From positions 1 to 12,135 of the forward strand of contig DATIJK010000046.1 in assembly GCA_035478715.1 (NCBI GenBank): 12,135 nucleotides of DNA. The letters are read 5' to 3'. The stretch comes from JAICLK01 sp035478715 (GTDB taxonomy: Bacteria > Patescibacteriota > Saccharimonadia > Saccharimonadales > UBA4665). The notes under the pieces are model-generated. The model did no database searches, was not told where the DNA came from, and worked only from the letters and a program-made list of their open reading frames with translations. A program made the translations under genes and the position numbers. This document shows positions 1-6,540 of the stretch, in pieces (position 1 is the first letter of the stretch; each line of letters begins with the position of its first letter).

Positions 1-430
1 AGGTTCAACCGTCACATGGACGAACCGCGACAATACCGCACATACCGTCACCGGCAATACGTCAGGGGGACCCGCCAGCGGGCACATTCAGCCTGGAAAA
101 AGCTATAGCTTTACATTCAATTCCGCGGGCACATTCCCATATCATTGCGCGATACACCCGGAGATGACCGGCAAAGTGACCGTGACAAACAGCCCGGCCA
201 ATCCGAGTGCAACCACGAAGCCTGCTACGACACCGAAATCAACAAGCAGTATGGGTTCTATGCCGATGAATACCGATACACAGAAATCCGAACAATCCGA
301 ATATCAAAAACCACCGACGCAACTGCCGAACACCGGATCAAGCCAGACAATCCCGCTTTTTGCCGAAGCAACTGCAGCCGGAATGACAATCTATTACTTG
401 ATACTATATTTTCTCAAAAAAATATCGTAA
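1..430 (+). CDS. Cell-wall-anchored cupredoxin (plastocyanin/azurin-like), 5' end outside window
   Basis: Partial gene, read in the frame starting at base 2. The visible protein begins with a beta-strand of the type TVTWTNRDNTAHTV and continues to YHCAIHPEM, the C-terminal copper loop of type 1 copper proteins. The four expected ligands are present: His (41-43), Cys (146-148), His (155-157) and Met (164-166). A Thr/Ser/Pro-rich spacer of about 50 residues follows. Then comes LPNTG (323-337), a hydrophobic stretch and a final KKIS. That order (LPxTG, hydrophobic segment, basic end) is the sortase sorting signal of monoderm bacteria. Inferred role: a single-electron carrier or copper-binding protein held at the cell surface. 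No redox partner is visible nearby. An internal ATG at 164 is the Met ligand itself and cannot be the start. The TAA stop at 428-430 faces a convergent gene. Confidence 0.88.
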   Translation, partial: GSTVTWTNRDNTAHTVTGNTSGGPASGHIQPGKSYSFTFNSAGTFPYHCAIHPEMTGKVTVTNSPANPSATTKPATTPKSTSSMGSMPMNTDTQKSEQSEYQKPPTQLPNTGSSQTIPLFAEATAAGMTIYYLILYFLKKIS

Positions 431-482
431 AACGAGTCATATTCTGAATCGTCCGGGATAAAAGTTTGTGTAAATTAAATAA

Positions 483-926
483 TTACCTATCGGGAAATGG
501 TAAAAGATAGGGTGAATTGTGCAAGACTAAATCTTCATTTGTTGCCAAGATTAAGCACGCCGCAGTCTGCAACGGGTCAACCATATCATGCTCAGCCGCC
601 ACGGTCAGGGCCATGAGTGCCACTACACGTGCCTTGTTGGCTATGACCATACTGCCTTGCCTGATTGAAACGCCGAAATCTTTGTAAGCCGCGTGCGAAA
701 CACTAAACCCAAGCATGATTCGCCCAACGGAGAGGGCAGCGTTGTTAGCAGTCAATAATCTTTGGTTGAAGCTCCAAAAATAATCCGCGAAAAGTTGGCG
801 TGATGGTCGTGAAACAGCTTTTATTCTTTGGTTCCAGGAATCTCTGAATGCCGTATTTTCACCGAAATATTCAATGCCCACAACCGGCGGGTCATCTGGC
901 CGAAGAAATACTACGTTTTCGGACAC
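483..926 (-). CDS. Uncharacterised 147-residue protein
   Basis: I do not recognise the family. The product starts MSENVVFLRPDDPP and ends LLPFPDR. It has a central aromatic, amphipathic stretch (FADYFWSFNQRLL), then a long Ala/Leu/Val-rich region (residues about 95-130) that looks like buried helices rather than a clear membrane span. No signal peptide and no catalytic motif is visible. The start is a GTG at 926-924. There is no Shine-Dalgarno sequence, but a good sigma70-type promoter ends so close upstream that transcription should begin at about the start codon. The strong promoter and normal amino acid composition support a real gene. It is convergent with the cupredoxin (52-base gap) and divergent from the acetyltransferase. 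Confidence 0.65.
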   Translation of the reverse strand: MSENVVFLRPDDPPVVGIEYFGENTAFRDSWNQRIKAVSRPSRQLFADYFWSFNQRLLTANNAALSVGRIMLGFSVSHAAYKDFGVSIRQGSMVIANKARVVALMALTVAAEHDMVDPLQTAACLILATNEDLVLHNSPYLLPFPDR

Positions 927-933
927 TTACTTT

Positions 934-962
934 TTTATAATATAGATTTCCGCAAATATCAA
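934..962 (-). promoter_or_regulatory. Predicted promoter of the 147-residue gene, probably leaderless
   Basis: On the minus strand, TTGATA (962-957) and TATAAA (939-934) are separated by exactly 17 bases, each matching five of six consensus bases. The predicted start of transcription, about seven bases on, falls at 926-927, the GTG start codon. The bases before the GTG (AAAAAAGTAA) carry no Shine-Dalgarno sequence, consistent with leaderless translation. Confidence 0.5.
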
Positions 963-1036
963 ATAGTTTAACAATGTCTATCGAGTAGTGAGATATGATG
1001 GCCAAATGCTCCTCATACAGTAGATTCTGGTAGAAT

Positions 1037-1660
1037 ATGTTTTTCACAAGTAAATGCGAGGCTTTGCCGCAAATGCCGCCACAAACCGCAGAACATACAA
1101 TACGTGCTGCCGATCCGTCAGAAATAGATGCGTTAGCGGCGGGTATGACAAAAGCGTTCAGTGATGATCCATATATGCGCTGGCTACTCGAGGACGCTCC
1201 GCCCGATACAGTAGAAATGTACTTCAAAGCACAATTGCTTTGGGGATTCGATTCGGGTCTGGTGGAGACAACTGACAAAACCGAAGGTTGTGCCATCTGG
1301 TTGCCGGATGATTCAGAACCTCCGGCCAAGATCGCAGCCAGGCTCATGATCTTTTCATTTGCTTGCCGCAGATTTAATTTTCGTCCCGTTTACGTTTCGC
1401 CGGTGCCTGACGTAGCCGAATATTCGATCCTGCAATTCGTAGCTGCATTCAATACGAATCGCGGAATCGGAACCGCCTTGCTCAATCATGGTGCTCAAAT
1501 CTTGGACACAAATGGACGGCCGGCTTATCTGGAAGCCAGCACACCGGATAGCGAACGCTTGTACGCGAAACTTGGGTACAGGGCCATCGGAAAAGTACAT
1601 TTGAAAGACGGCGGGCCCAAGAAAATACCGATGTGGCGCGAACCGCAATTCGTCACATAA
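1037..1660 (+). CDS. GNAT-family N-acetyltransferase
   Basis: 207 residues. The N-terminal part, TIRAADPSEIDALAAGM, is the usual opening of a GNAT fold. Motif A, the acetyl-CoA pyrophosphate loop, is NRGIGTALLNHG (about residues 140-151). It is followed by PAYLEASTPDSERLYAKLGY, the motif B strand-helix with the conserved Tyr before LGY. The acceptor substrate cannot be told from sequence. The strand before motif A is less conserved than usual. The start is uncertain. The ATG at 1037 directly abuts a TAGAAT box (1031-1036), whereas the in-frame ATG at 1073 has GAGG (1058-1061) 11 bases upstream, so a 195-residue product starting there is as likely. The methyltransferase follows after 15 bases, suggesting co-transcription. 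Confidence 0.85.
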   Translation: MFFTSKCEALPQMPPQTAEHTIRAADPSEIDALAAGMTKAFSDDPYMRWLLEDAPPDTVEMYFKAQLLWGFDSGLVETTDKTEGCAIWLPDDSEPPAKIAARLMIFSFACRRFNFRPVYVSPVPDVAEYSILQFVAAFNTNRGIGTALLNHGAQILDTNGRPAYLEASTPDSERLYAKLGYRAIGKVHLKDGGPKKIPMWREPQFVT

Positions 1661-1675
1661 GCTACAATTCAGGCT

Positions 1676-2299
1676 ATGATTGCCATTGAACTTTTAAGGA
1701 AATATCCGATCAAATCCGACCAGGTTACTCTGAAGCGGCTTGAAGTCGTACTGAGCGAACTTGAAAAAGTGCTGCAGCAATATATACCCGGCGATATCGT
1801 TGAATTTGGATGCTACATCGGCACGACTTCGCTGTTTTTGCGGCGGTTACTAGACGCATACGGCCAATCCGAGAGCAGGGAATTGCATGTGTATGATTCT
1901 TTCGAAGGTTTGCCCGAAAAAAGCGGACTAGATTCCAGCCCGGCTGGTGAGCAGTTCAAGGCAGGGGAATTATCAGTTGGCAAAAAGCAATTGCTGCATG
2001 AATTCAAAAAAGCTAATTTGCGACCGCCCGTCGTGCACAAAGGTTGGTTCAATGAACTATCAGAAAAAGACGTGCCACAACACATAGCCTTCGCATTCCT
2101 AGACGGGGATTTTTATGAGTCGATCCGGGATTCGCTTGGCCTAGTCTGGCCAGCACTTGACCCGCACGGGGTAATTACGATCGATGATTACGGCCGCGAA
2201 GCATTACCCGGCGTCGAACGTGCTGTCCGGGAATTTCTGCTAGACAAACCATCGGTACGAGAGAAAGCAACAAACAACATCGCAATCATCAGCAAATGA
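1676..2299 (+). CDS. TylF/MycF-type class I SAM-dependent O-methyltransferase
   Basis: 207 residues, a little shorter than the antibiotic-sugar methyltransferases TylF and MycF. The SAM-binding motif is GDIVEFGCYIGTTSLFLRR (about residues 39-57). The family hallmark HVYDSFEGLPEKS follows, then KGWFNE, LDGDFYES and ITIDDYG. In MycF the Asp of the LDGD segment and the two Asp of the DDY segment bind the catalytic metal, and all three are kept here. The C-terminal AVREFL helix is also typical. In the known family the enzyme methylates a sugar hydroxyl. Here the substrate is unknown, and a cell-surface glycan is a guess. The start ATG has no Shine-Dalgarno. A TACAAT box at 1663-1668 lies seven bases before it, so either read-through from the acetyltransferase or a near-leaderless transcript is possible. 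Confidence 0.88.
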   Translation: MIAIELLRKYPIKSDQVTLKRLEVVLSELEKVLQQYIPGDIVEFGCYIGTTSLFLRRLLDAYGQSESRELHVYDSFEGLPEKSGLDSSPAGEQFKAGELSVGKKQLLHEFKKANLRPPVVHKGWFNELSEKDVPQHIAFAFLDGDFYESIRDSLGLVWPALDPHGVITIDDYGREALPGVERAVREFLLDKPSVREKATNNIAIISK

Positions 2300-2343
2300 A
2301 ATCAGCTTTCAGTAGAATCGTCTAACCGCTGTTATGCCTTGGG

Positions 2344-4683
2344 CTAGCGACGGACACCGGCCAAGACCGCAACCATGTCATCCGGAGCCAGGAATCGCCG
2401 GCTGCGTGAATCGATCGTTGCTTGTCGAATAACCGGATCGTCTTCTGGGTCCATCGCTGTAATCGTAACTTCTGGCGGATCTGAGAATTCAAACGGGAAT
2501 ACATCTGGATTAGCTCCCATGTGACGCGCAAGTGCTGCTTGTGCACGCGGATCGGGGTTATATCCGTCCGCATATTTACCGGTTTCACCACTATCTAGCA
2601 GTCTCAAAGCTACGTGAACACCTGCTTCTGTGAACGGTATCCGTTGATCTTGGACTATGCGGATAACGTTTGCAAGACCCACTTCCGCACCGTTTTCTTG
2701 ATCATTCGTACCTGAATATCGAGTTATCTGATAACCGACAATCTCCGCGTCTAACATATGGCCAAGGCGGCTATCGTCTGCATCAACTGTTTCTTCAATC
2801 GTACTTATATTATGATCAGCGTCTGCTGCTAGATACCTGATCCTAAATTGCAGCGGCTGTGCATCAGGAGCATATTGCATATGTTGCGGCAATACTTCGC
2901 CAGCTACCGGCGCCATAGGATTTAACCAACGGGGGCCCACAGGCCTCATTGCCCGGCGTATGCCGCGTGCAACAACCTGTCTGAGCGTCTGCTTGTCAGG
3001 AACGGCTGTCGCGCCATGAGTGAGCTCGTGGCCTAATGTGCCCACAGGGTTAAACACAAAATCATCAAAAATTGCAGCCAATTCGGCAGGATCCAGTGTA
3101 GCTGGCATATGCATTTCGATTTCTTCCATCAATGGCAAACAATGGCCAAGCACGCTTGGTGGGTCTTGTTTGTCGCCGCCTACGCTGATCCTGCTCGGGT
3201 CTTCATGCGCGGTACCGGCATCTTCTGATGGGTAGACGAATATGTTGGAAATGATATCTGTCACCTGAGTCTCATCGTGAGAAGCAGCAAAGATTTTCAG
3301 TGCTTCGCCATATAGCTCTAAAGTTTCAGGCGTCGGCGTGAAATTGACGAATGTCAGGCGCATCGACTGATCTTTATCTGTTTTATCTTTCCAATCAGCC
3401 CGCAATACTTGCGTAACAAGTCCGTCACGCAATTCATGCTCGTGTTTTCTTTCCATTCTCCATGGCATATCAACCAGCGTATTATCTTCTTGAATTGCTT
3501 CAGGACGCACGCGTACTAACACGTTTTCTTCATCTTGCTCAAATTTATACAGTCGGGGCAGGCGGAATCCAGGCTTCCATCCAATCCGCGGCAGCCAGCG
3601 CTGTCGTTGCGTCTTATACCACTCACGGCGTCGGATAGGAATCATCGGGATGAAGAACGGCTTCCAGCCATTCACATCGTCGTACGGCAAACCTTCGCCA
3701 GGTGTAACCTTTTCGCCGATAACTTTATCTTTACCAGGCTCGAAAACTTTCGCACTTAATGTATCACCGCGATGAGCCAAGAATGCTGCTGTCAGTTTTT
3801 TCGCCAGCTTAGCATCAATTGGCTTTCCAGCGTCAAGTGCAGCAATTGCGGCGTCCAAGTCCGTATAGCCGGCTTTTTGTGCAAGTTTTTCTAATTTTGC
3901 CTTTTGCCTGGGCTTCAGAACGTCCTGTGACCACGTTACATCAATTGTAGGGATAGGTTCGTGCCCAAAAGCCGTCCGGGCTTCAGCGGCACCTTTGTCG
4001 GCTCTAACATGGGCAAGCTTATCATTGCCTTGGCCCGCAGGGTCAGCCACACCTATTCCCGCATAGCCTTCATCTGAAGCTTCGCCAGCGCTACCCATTT
4101 CTTCAATATATGAACCTTTGCCGCCTCTATCCAACTCAGCTCGTACTTTATCGCGGAATTTTTCGACAGCTTGTGGATCAACTCTAGATACGCCGGACTT
4201 ATCCTTAGACCGTATGTCTACGGAAATAGGAACCGTTTTGCCATGGGCAATAATTGGTGTTTCTGTTGGGCCAGCATGATCAAATAAGTTAGATAATCCA
4301 ATCTCGGCATTTTGTACAAGCGCGCCGATCGGTCGGTTGTTAATCATGGCACAAACTGCTAATGAACTGAGCATTACTATCGCTGCAGCTTTTCTTGTGA
4401 CCCAATAGCCTTCAGCTCGTCTCAATCGACTTACTTCATGTACTTCGCGCGGCATAGTAAAGGGAACGGGCACGGTGCCTTCGGTCATACCAAAAGCCCA
4501 GCCTTGCGGCCCTTGCGAATCATCTACTAGACGCTGGTCCAGGTATAGCTGTGCTTCAATGGCGGATGCCATATCAGCTTCGCCTGGCCTACCACCTGGC
4601 ATCTCATACACATGCGTGACAGCACCTTCTTGCAGCTGTAATACTGATAACGGAATAGCATTTGGACCGGCTGGACTAGACAC
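2344..4683 (-). CDS. Large single-pass membrane protein with HExxH zinc-metalloprotease-like domain
   Basis: 779 residues, GTG start at 4683-4681 chosen for its strong Shine-Dalgarno and promoter. Residues 1-98 are hydrophilic and end in a basic stretch (RLRRAEGYWVTRK). One hydrophobic helix spans about 99-114, so by the positive-inside rule the N-terminus is cytoplasmic and about 660 residues lie outside. Residues 155-330 are charged and probably extended, then comes an aromatic/Arg-rich block around 340-390. The C-terminal part carries GTLGHELTHGATA, with HELTH at 552-556: two zinc-ligand His and the catalytic Glu of zincin proteases. A possible third ligand is Glu647 in AEIVGYQ, like the downstream Glu-xxx-Tyr region of some gluzincins, but the 91-residue spacing makes this unsure. 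I do not recognise the whole protein as a named family. It could be a surface or secreted-substrate protease, or an inactive zincin fold. It lies downstream of tRNA-Glu on the same strand but has its own promoter. Confidence 0.85.
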   Translation of the reverse strand: MSSPAGPNAIPLSVLQLQEGAVTHVYEMPGGRPGEADMASAIEAQLYLDQRLVDDSQGPQGWAFGMTEGTVPVPFTMPREVHEVSRLRRAEGYWVTRKAAAIVMLSSLAVCAMINNRPIGALVQNAEIGLSNLFDHAGPTETPIIAHGKTVPISVDIRSKDKSGVSRVDPQAVEKFRDKVRAELDRGGKGSYIEEMGSAGEASDEGYAGIGVADPAGQGNDKLAHVRADKGAAEARTAFGHEPIPTIDVTWSQDVLKPRQKAKLEKLAQKAGYTDLDAAIAALDAGKPIDAKLAKKLTAAFLAHRGDTLSAKVFEPGKDKVIGEKVTPGEGLPYDDVNGWKPFFIPMIPIRRREWYKTQRQRWLPRIGWKPGFRLPRLYKFEQDEENVLVRVRPEAIQEDNTLVDMPWRMERKHEHELRDGLVTQVLRADWKDKTDKDQSMRLTFVNFTPTPETLELYGEALKIFAASHDETQVTDIISNIFVYPSEDAGTAHEDPSRISVGGDKQDPPSVLGHCLPLMEEIEMHMPATLDPAELAAIFDDFVFNPVGTLGHELTHGATAVPDKQTLRQVVARGIRRAMRPVGPRWLNPMAPVAGEVLPQHMQYAPDAQPLQFRIRYLAADADHNISTIEETVDADDSRLGHMLDAEIVGYQITRYSGTNDQENGAEVGLANVIRIVQDQRIPFTEAGVHVALRLLDSGETGKYADGYNPDPRAQAALARHMGANPDVFPFEFSDPPEVTITAMDPEDDPVIRQATIDSRSRRFLAPDDMVAVLAGVRR

Positions 4684-4690
4684 TGGATAA

Positions 4691-4698
4691 TCTCCCTT
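4691..4698 (-). promoter_or_regulatory. Strong ribosome binding site that fixes the GTG start at 4683
   Basis: The minus strand reads AAGGGAGA here, with eight bases between GGGAG and the GTG codon. It is the clearest Shine-Dalgarno in the window and supports GTG rather than a later ATG as the start of the 779-residue protein. Confidence 0.75.
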
Positions 4699-4709
4699 AA
4701 AATAAAATT

Positions 4710-4724
4710 GGGCAAAAATTGCCC
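4710..4724 (-). repeat. Perfect hairpin in the 5' leader of the metalloprotease-like gene
   Basis: The minus strand reads GGGCAA-TTT-TTGCCC, a perfect 6-bp stem with a 3-base loop. It sits between the predicted transcription start (about 4729) and the ribosome binding site (4698). It could stabilise the mRNA 5' end, or be an operator read as DNA. It is too short to act as a riboswitch. Confidence 0.5.
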
Positions 4725-4735
4725 CTTCGAACCAA

Positions 4736-4764
4736 ATAATACCATATTACTTTAATATTTGCAA
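4736..4764 (-). promoter_or_regulatory. Predicted promoter of the metalloprotease-like gene
   Basis: On the minus strand, TTGCAA (4764-4759) and TATTAT (4741-4736) have a 17-base spacer. A TG one base before the -10 box gives an extended -10. The expected transcript starts near 4729, leaving a leader of about 46 bases. Confidence 0.65.
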
Positions 4765-4811
4765 TACCTAATTGTAACTATTCTCAATATCGCACCTTTG
4801 TTGCGTTTTCA

Positions 4812-4827
4812 ATTCTCTTGCGAGAAT
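4812..4827 (-). repeat. Short inverted repeat with GCAA tetraloop
   Basis: The minus strand reads ATTCTC-GCAA-GAGAAT, a perfect 6-bp stem closed by a GNRA-type loop. It lies between the tRNA terminator and the promoter of the metalloprotease-like gene. There is no T-run after it, so it is not a simple terminator. Its function is unknown. Confidence 0.4.
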
Positions 4828-4837
4828 CAACCAATGT

Positions 4838-4865
4838 AAAAACCCCACCATAGGGTGAGATTTTT
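4838..4865 (-). terminator. Intrinsic terminator of tRNA-Glu
   Basis: Beginning four bases after the encoded CCA, the minus strand forms a 12-bp stem (AAAAATCTCACC with GGTGGGGTTTTT, including two G-T pairs) around a CTAT loop, ending in TTTTT. The surrounding bases (CCAATG at 4831 and CATTGG ending at 4872) extend the dyad into the tRNA 3' end. Confidence 0.7.
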
Positions 4866-4869
4866 GCAT

Positions 4870-4946
4870 TGGTGACCCCTGCGGGATTCGAACCCGCGAT
4901 CTTTGGGATGAGAACCCAATATCCTGGACCGCTAGACGAAGGGGCC
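4870..4946 (-). tRNA. tRNA-Glu (anticodon CUC), CCA encoded
   Basis: A complete cloverleaf on the minus strand, 74 bases plus an encoded CCA (4872-4870). The acceptor stem is GGCCCCT with AGGGGTC (one G-U pair) and the discriminator is A. The D arm contains TAGCGGT. The anticodon stem TTGGG/CCCAA encloses the loop TTCTCAT, so the anticodon is CUC, reading GAG. The variable loop is five bases. The T arm is GCGGG-TTCGAAT-CCCGC. The second tRNA-Glu (UUC) needed for GAA is not in the window. Confidence 0.97.
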
Positions 4947-4954
4947 TTAACCCA

Positions 4955-4982
4955 GATGAGAAAACCTGCGGTTTTTCACATC
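4955..4982. repeat. Imperfect hairpin upstream of tRNA-Glu
   Basis: The plus strand has GATGAGAAAACC, a TGC loop, then GGTTTTTCACATC: about 11 pairs with one bulged T and one A-A mismatch. It starts nine bases beyond the 5' end of the tRNA and would lie in the tRNA precursor's leader if transcription starts near 5047. A processing signal or a terminator for antisense transcription are both possible. Confidence 0.45.
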
Positions 4983-5053
4983 GCGCCGGGCGCCGGAATA
5001 AATCCGTCGCACGGGCTGCTCTTTTCCCTTAAGCGGGATTGAAAGCAAGACGT

Positions 5054-5082
5054 ATCCTATCATATCTGTTAAATTGCGTCCA
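5054..5082 (-). promoter_or_regulatory. Candidate promoter for tRNA-Glu
   Basis: On the minus strand, TGGACG (5082-5077) and TAGGAT (5059-5054) lie 17 bases apart, with TG one base before the -10 box. Each hexamer matches four of six consensus bases. The start near 5047 would give a leader of about 100 bases before the mature tRNA. No better -35/-10 pair was seen closer. Confidence 0.35.
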
Positions 5083-5124
5083 GATTTGCGTGTTAAACGA
5101 ATAGCTCGCACGCACGGAAACCTA

Positions 5125-5130
5125 TATAAT
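5125..5130 (+). promoter_or_regulatory. -10 box of the histidine kinase gene
   Basis: A perfect TATAAT stands 14 bases before the ATG at 5145. There is no recognisable -35 hexamer at 16-18 bases. The expected transcript would begin about eight bases before the ATG, too short for a normal Shine-Dalgarno leader. Confidence 0.45.
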
Positions 5131-5144
5131 AAAGCGCAAGCTGT

Positions 5145-6485
5145 ATGAACACGCGATTATTGATATTTATAGGTGTGGGCGTAATCGCCGTGCTTGTTAT
5201 TATTGCCGTGGTTTTGCTGCGTATGGCAAACCTGAAACGTCGTGCCGGAGCTGGTACGGCCGTCAAATTGGCTGATGCGCTGCGGGATGAACGGTTAAAA
5301 TCCGAAATTATCGTAAATGCGATTGAAGATGGCGTGGTACTGATCGATGCCCAGAAAAAAATCCACTTATTCAATTCCGGAGCAAGCAAGATAACCGGCT
5401 GGCCATCCGAAGAGGCGCTGACACTGAATATCGACGCCGTAATTAAGATTGTCGACGAAAAAGACCAAGCTTATCCGACAGATACAAATCCGTTTTACAG
5501 CGTGTTTACCGCCAAAACAACCATCCGCGACGACAAAGCAATCCTCTCATCAAGATCAAACAAACACATACCGATTTCGTTGACGATTTCGCCACTGTTC
5601 GATGAAAACAAGCAGGTTAGCGCCGCCGTAGCGATATTCCGCGATGTCAGCCAAGAGCGCGCCGAGCAGCAGCGGCGCGGCGAATTCATCAGCACTGCCA
5701 GCCACGAGATGCGTACGCCGGTGGCAGCCATCGAAGGCTACCTCGCATTGGCCTTAAACGAAAAAGTCAGTACTATCGACAGCCGGGCACGCGATTTCCT
5801 GGAAAAAGCCCACGCTAGCACACAGCATCTCGGCAGTCTGTTCCAGGATCTGCTGACGAGCTCCAAAGCCGAAGACGGCCGGTTATCGAACCATCCGGTA
5901 GTCATTGAGATGGGCGCCTATCTGCAGCAGTTTACCAACGACGTAAAGTTCAGCGCCGAAAAGAAAGGGCTAGTCACCGACTTCAGGCTGGGGGCAGGCA
6001 GTGTCATCGATGCTAGTTCAACAGGCGGGCAGAAAGTCGTCAAACCGTTGTATTACGTACAGGCCGACCCCGAACGGTTGCGTGAAGTCATCACCAATCT
6101 GTTCGATAACGCCGTCAAATATACGGAGCAGGGGAAAATCACCATCGGGCTGACGGGCAACAATACCGTCGTGCAGTTTTTCATCCGCGATACCGGCCCC
6201 GGTATACCGCACGAGGACGTGCCGCATCTATTCCAGAAATTTTACCGCGTCGATAATTCAACAACGCGGACTGTCGGCGGTACCGGGCTGGGCTTATTCA
6301 TCTGCCGTAAGATCATCGAACTATACAACGGCCACATCTGGGTTGATAGCGAACTGGGCAAGGGCAGCTCTTTTTACATAAACTTACCACGGCTAACAAC
6401 GCAAAAAGCCGAGCAACTTTTGGCAGCAGAAGCCACGGCCAATAATCAGGGAGTACCAAATGTTACACCACCGCCAGCATCGTGA
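5145..6485 (+). CDS. Membrane-anchored PAS-domain sensor histidine kinase
   Basis: 446 residues. One transmembrane helix at about 5-26 anchors the protein, with LKRR after it pointing the rest into the cytoplasm. There is no sizeable extracellular sensor domain. A PAS domain spans about 53-170 (EIIVNAIEDGVVLID... to AAVAIFRDVSQERAEQ). The HisKA dimerisation helix carries the phosphorylated His187 in STASHEMRTPVAAIEGY. The ATP-binding domain has the N box (NLFDNAVKYTEQG, Asn318 and Asn322), the G1 box DTGPGIP (349-355), an F-box-like LFQKFYRVD and the G2 box GGTGLGLF (378-385), so the kinase looks fully active. After the catalytic domain a 30-residue Ala/Pro-rich tail ends TPPPAS. The response regulator starts 55 bases later and is the obvious partner. 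The sensor input is probably cytoplasmic (PAS ligand) or membrane state. Confidence 0.96.
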   Translation: MNTRLLIFIGVGVIAVLVIIAVVLLRMANLKRRAGAGTAVKLADALRDERLKSEIIVNAIEDGVVLIDAQKKIHLFNSGASKITGWPSEEALTLNIDAVIKIVDEKDQAYPTDTNPFYSVFTAKTTIRDDKAILSSRSNKHIPISLTISPLFDENKQVSAAVAIFRDVSQERAEQQRRGEFISTASHEMRTPVAAIEGYLALALNEKVSTIDSRARDFLEKAHASTQHLGSLFQDLLTSSKAEDGRLSNHPVVIEMGAYLQQFTNDVKFSAEKKGLVTDFRLGAGSVIDASSTGGQKVVKPLYYVQADPERLREVITNLFDNAVKYTEQGKITIGLTGNNTVVQFFIRDTGPGIPHEDVPHLFQKFYRVDNSTTRTVGGTGLGLFICRKIIELYNGHIWVDSELGKGSSFYINLPRLTTQKAEQLLAAEATANNQGVPNVTPPPAS

Positions 6486-6491
6486 TACAAT
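6462..6491 (+). promoter_or_regulatory. Predicted promoter of the response regulator gene, overlapping the kinase 3' end
   Basis: GTTACA (6462-6467) and TACAAT (6486-6491) are 18 bases apart, with TG one base upstream of the -10 box (extended -10). The -10 overlaps the end of the kinase stop codon region. A start near 6498 leaves a leader of about 43 bases, so the regulator can be made independently of the kinase. Confidence 0.5.
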
Positions 6492-6524
6492 GGGCGTTAT
6501 AGCATAAGCATCGGTATCAAACAT

Positions 6525-6530
6525 AAGGAA
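6525..6530 (+). promoter_or_regulatory. Ribosome binding site of the response regulator
   Basis: AAGGAA, 10 bases before the ATG at 6541. It is one of the few clear Shine-Dalgarno sites in the window. Confidence 0.6.
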
Positions 6531-6540
6531 TTGAACTACC

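Noticed and set aside
145..447. 100-residue reading frame over the cupredoxin end
   Set aside because: It is in a different frame from the copper ligands and LPNTG signal and has a charged, low-quality composition.
892..1347. 151-residue minus-strand reading frame overlapping the acetyltransferase and the 147-residue gene
   Set aside because: It overlaps two better supported genes, one on each strand, and shows no domain or ribosome binding site.
2300..2343. Terminator between the convergent methyltransferase and metalloprotease-like genes
   Set aside because: No convincing stem followed by a T-run was found on either strand in this 44-base gap. The 52-base gap at 431-482 also shows none.
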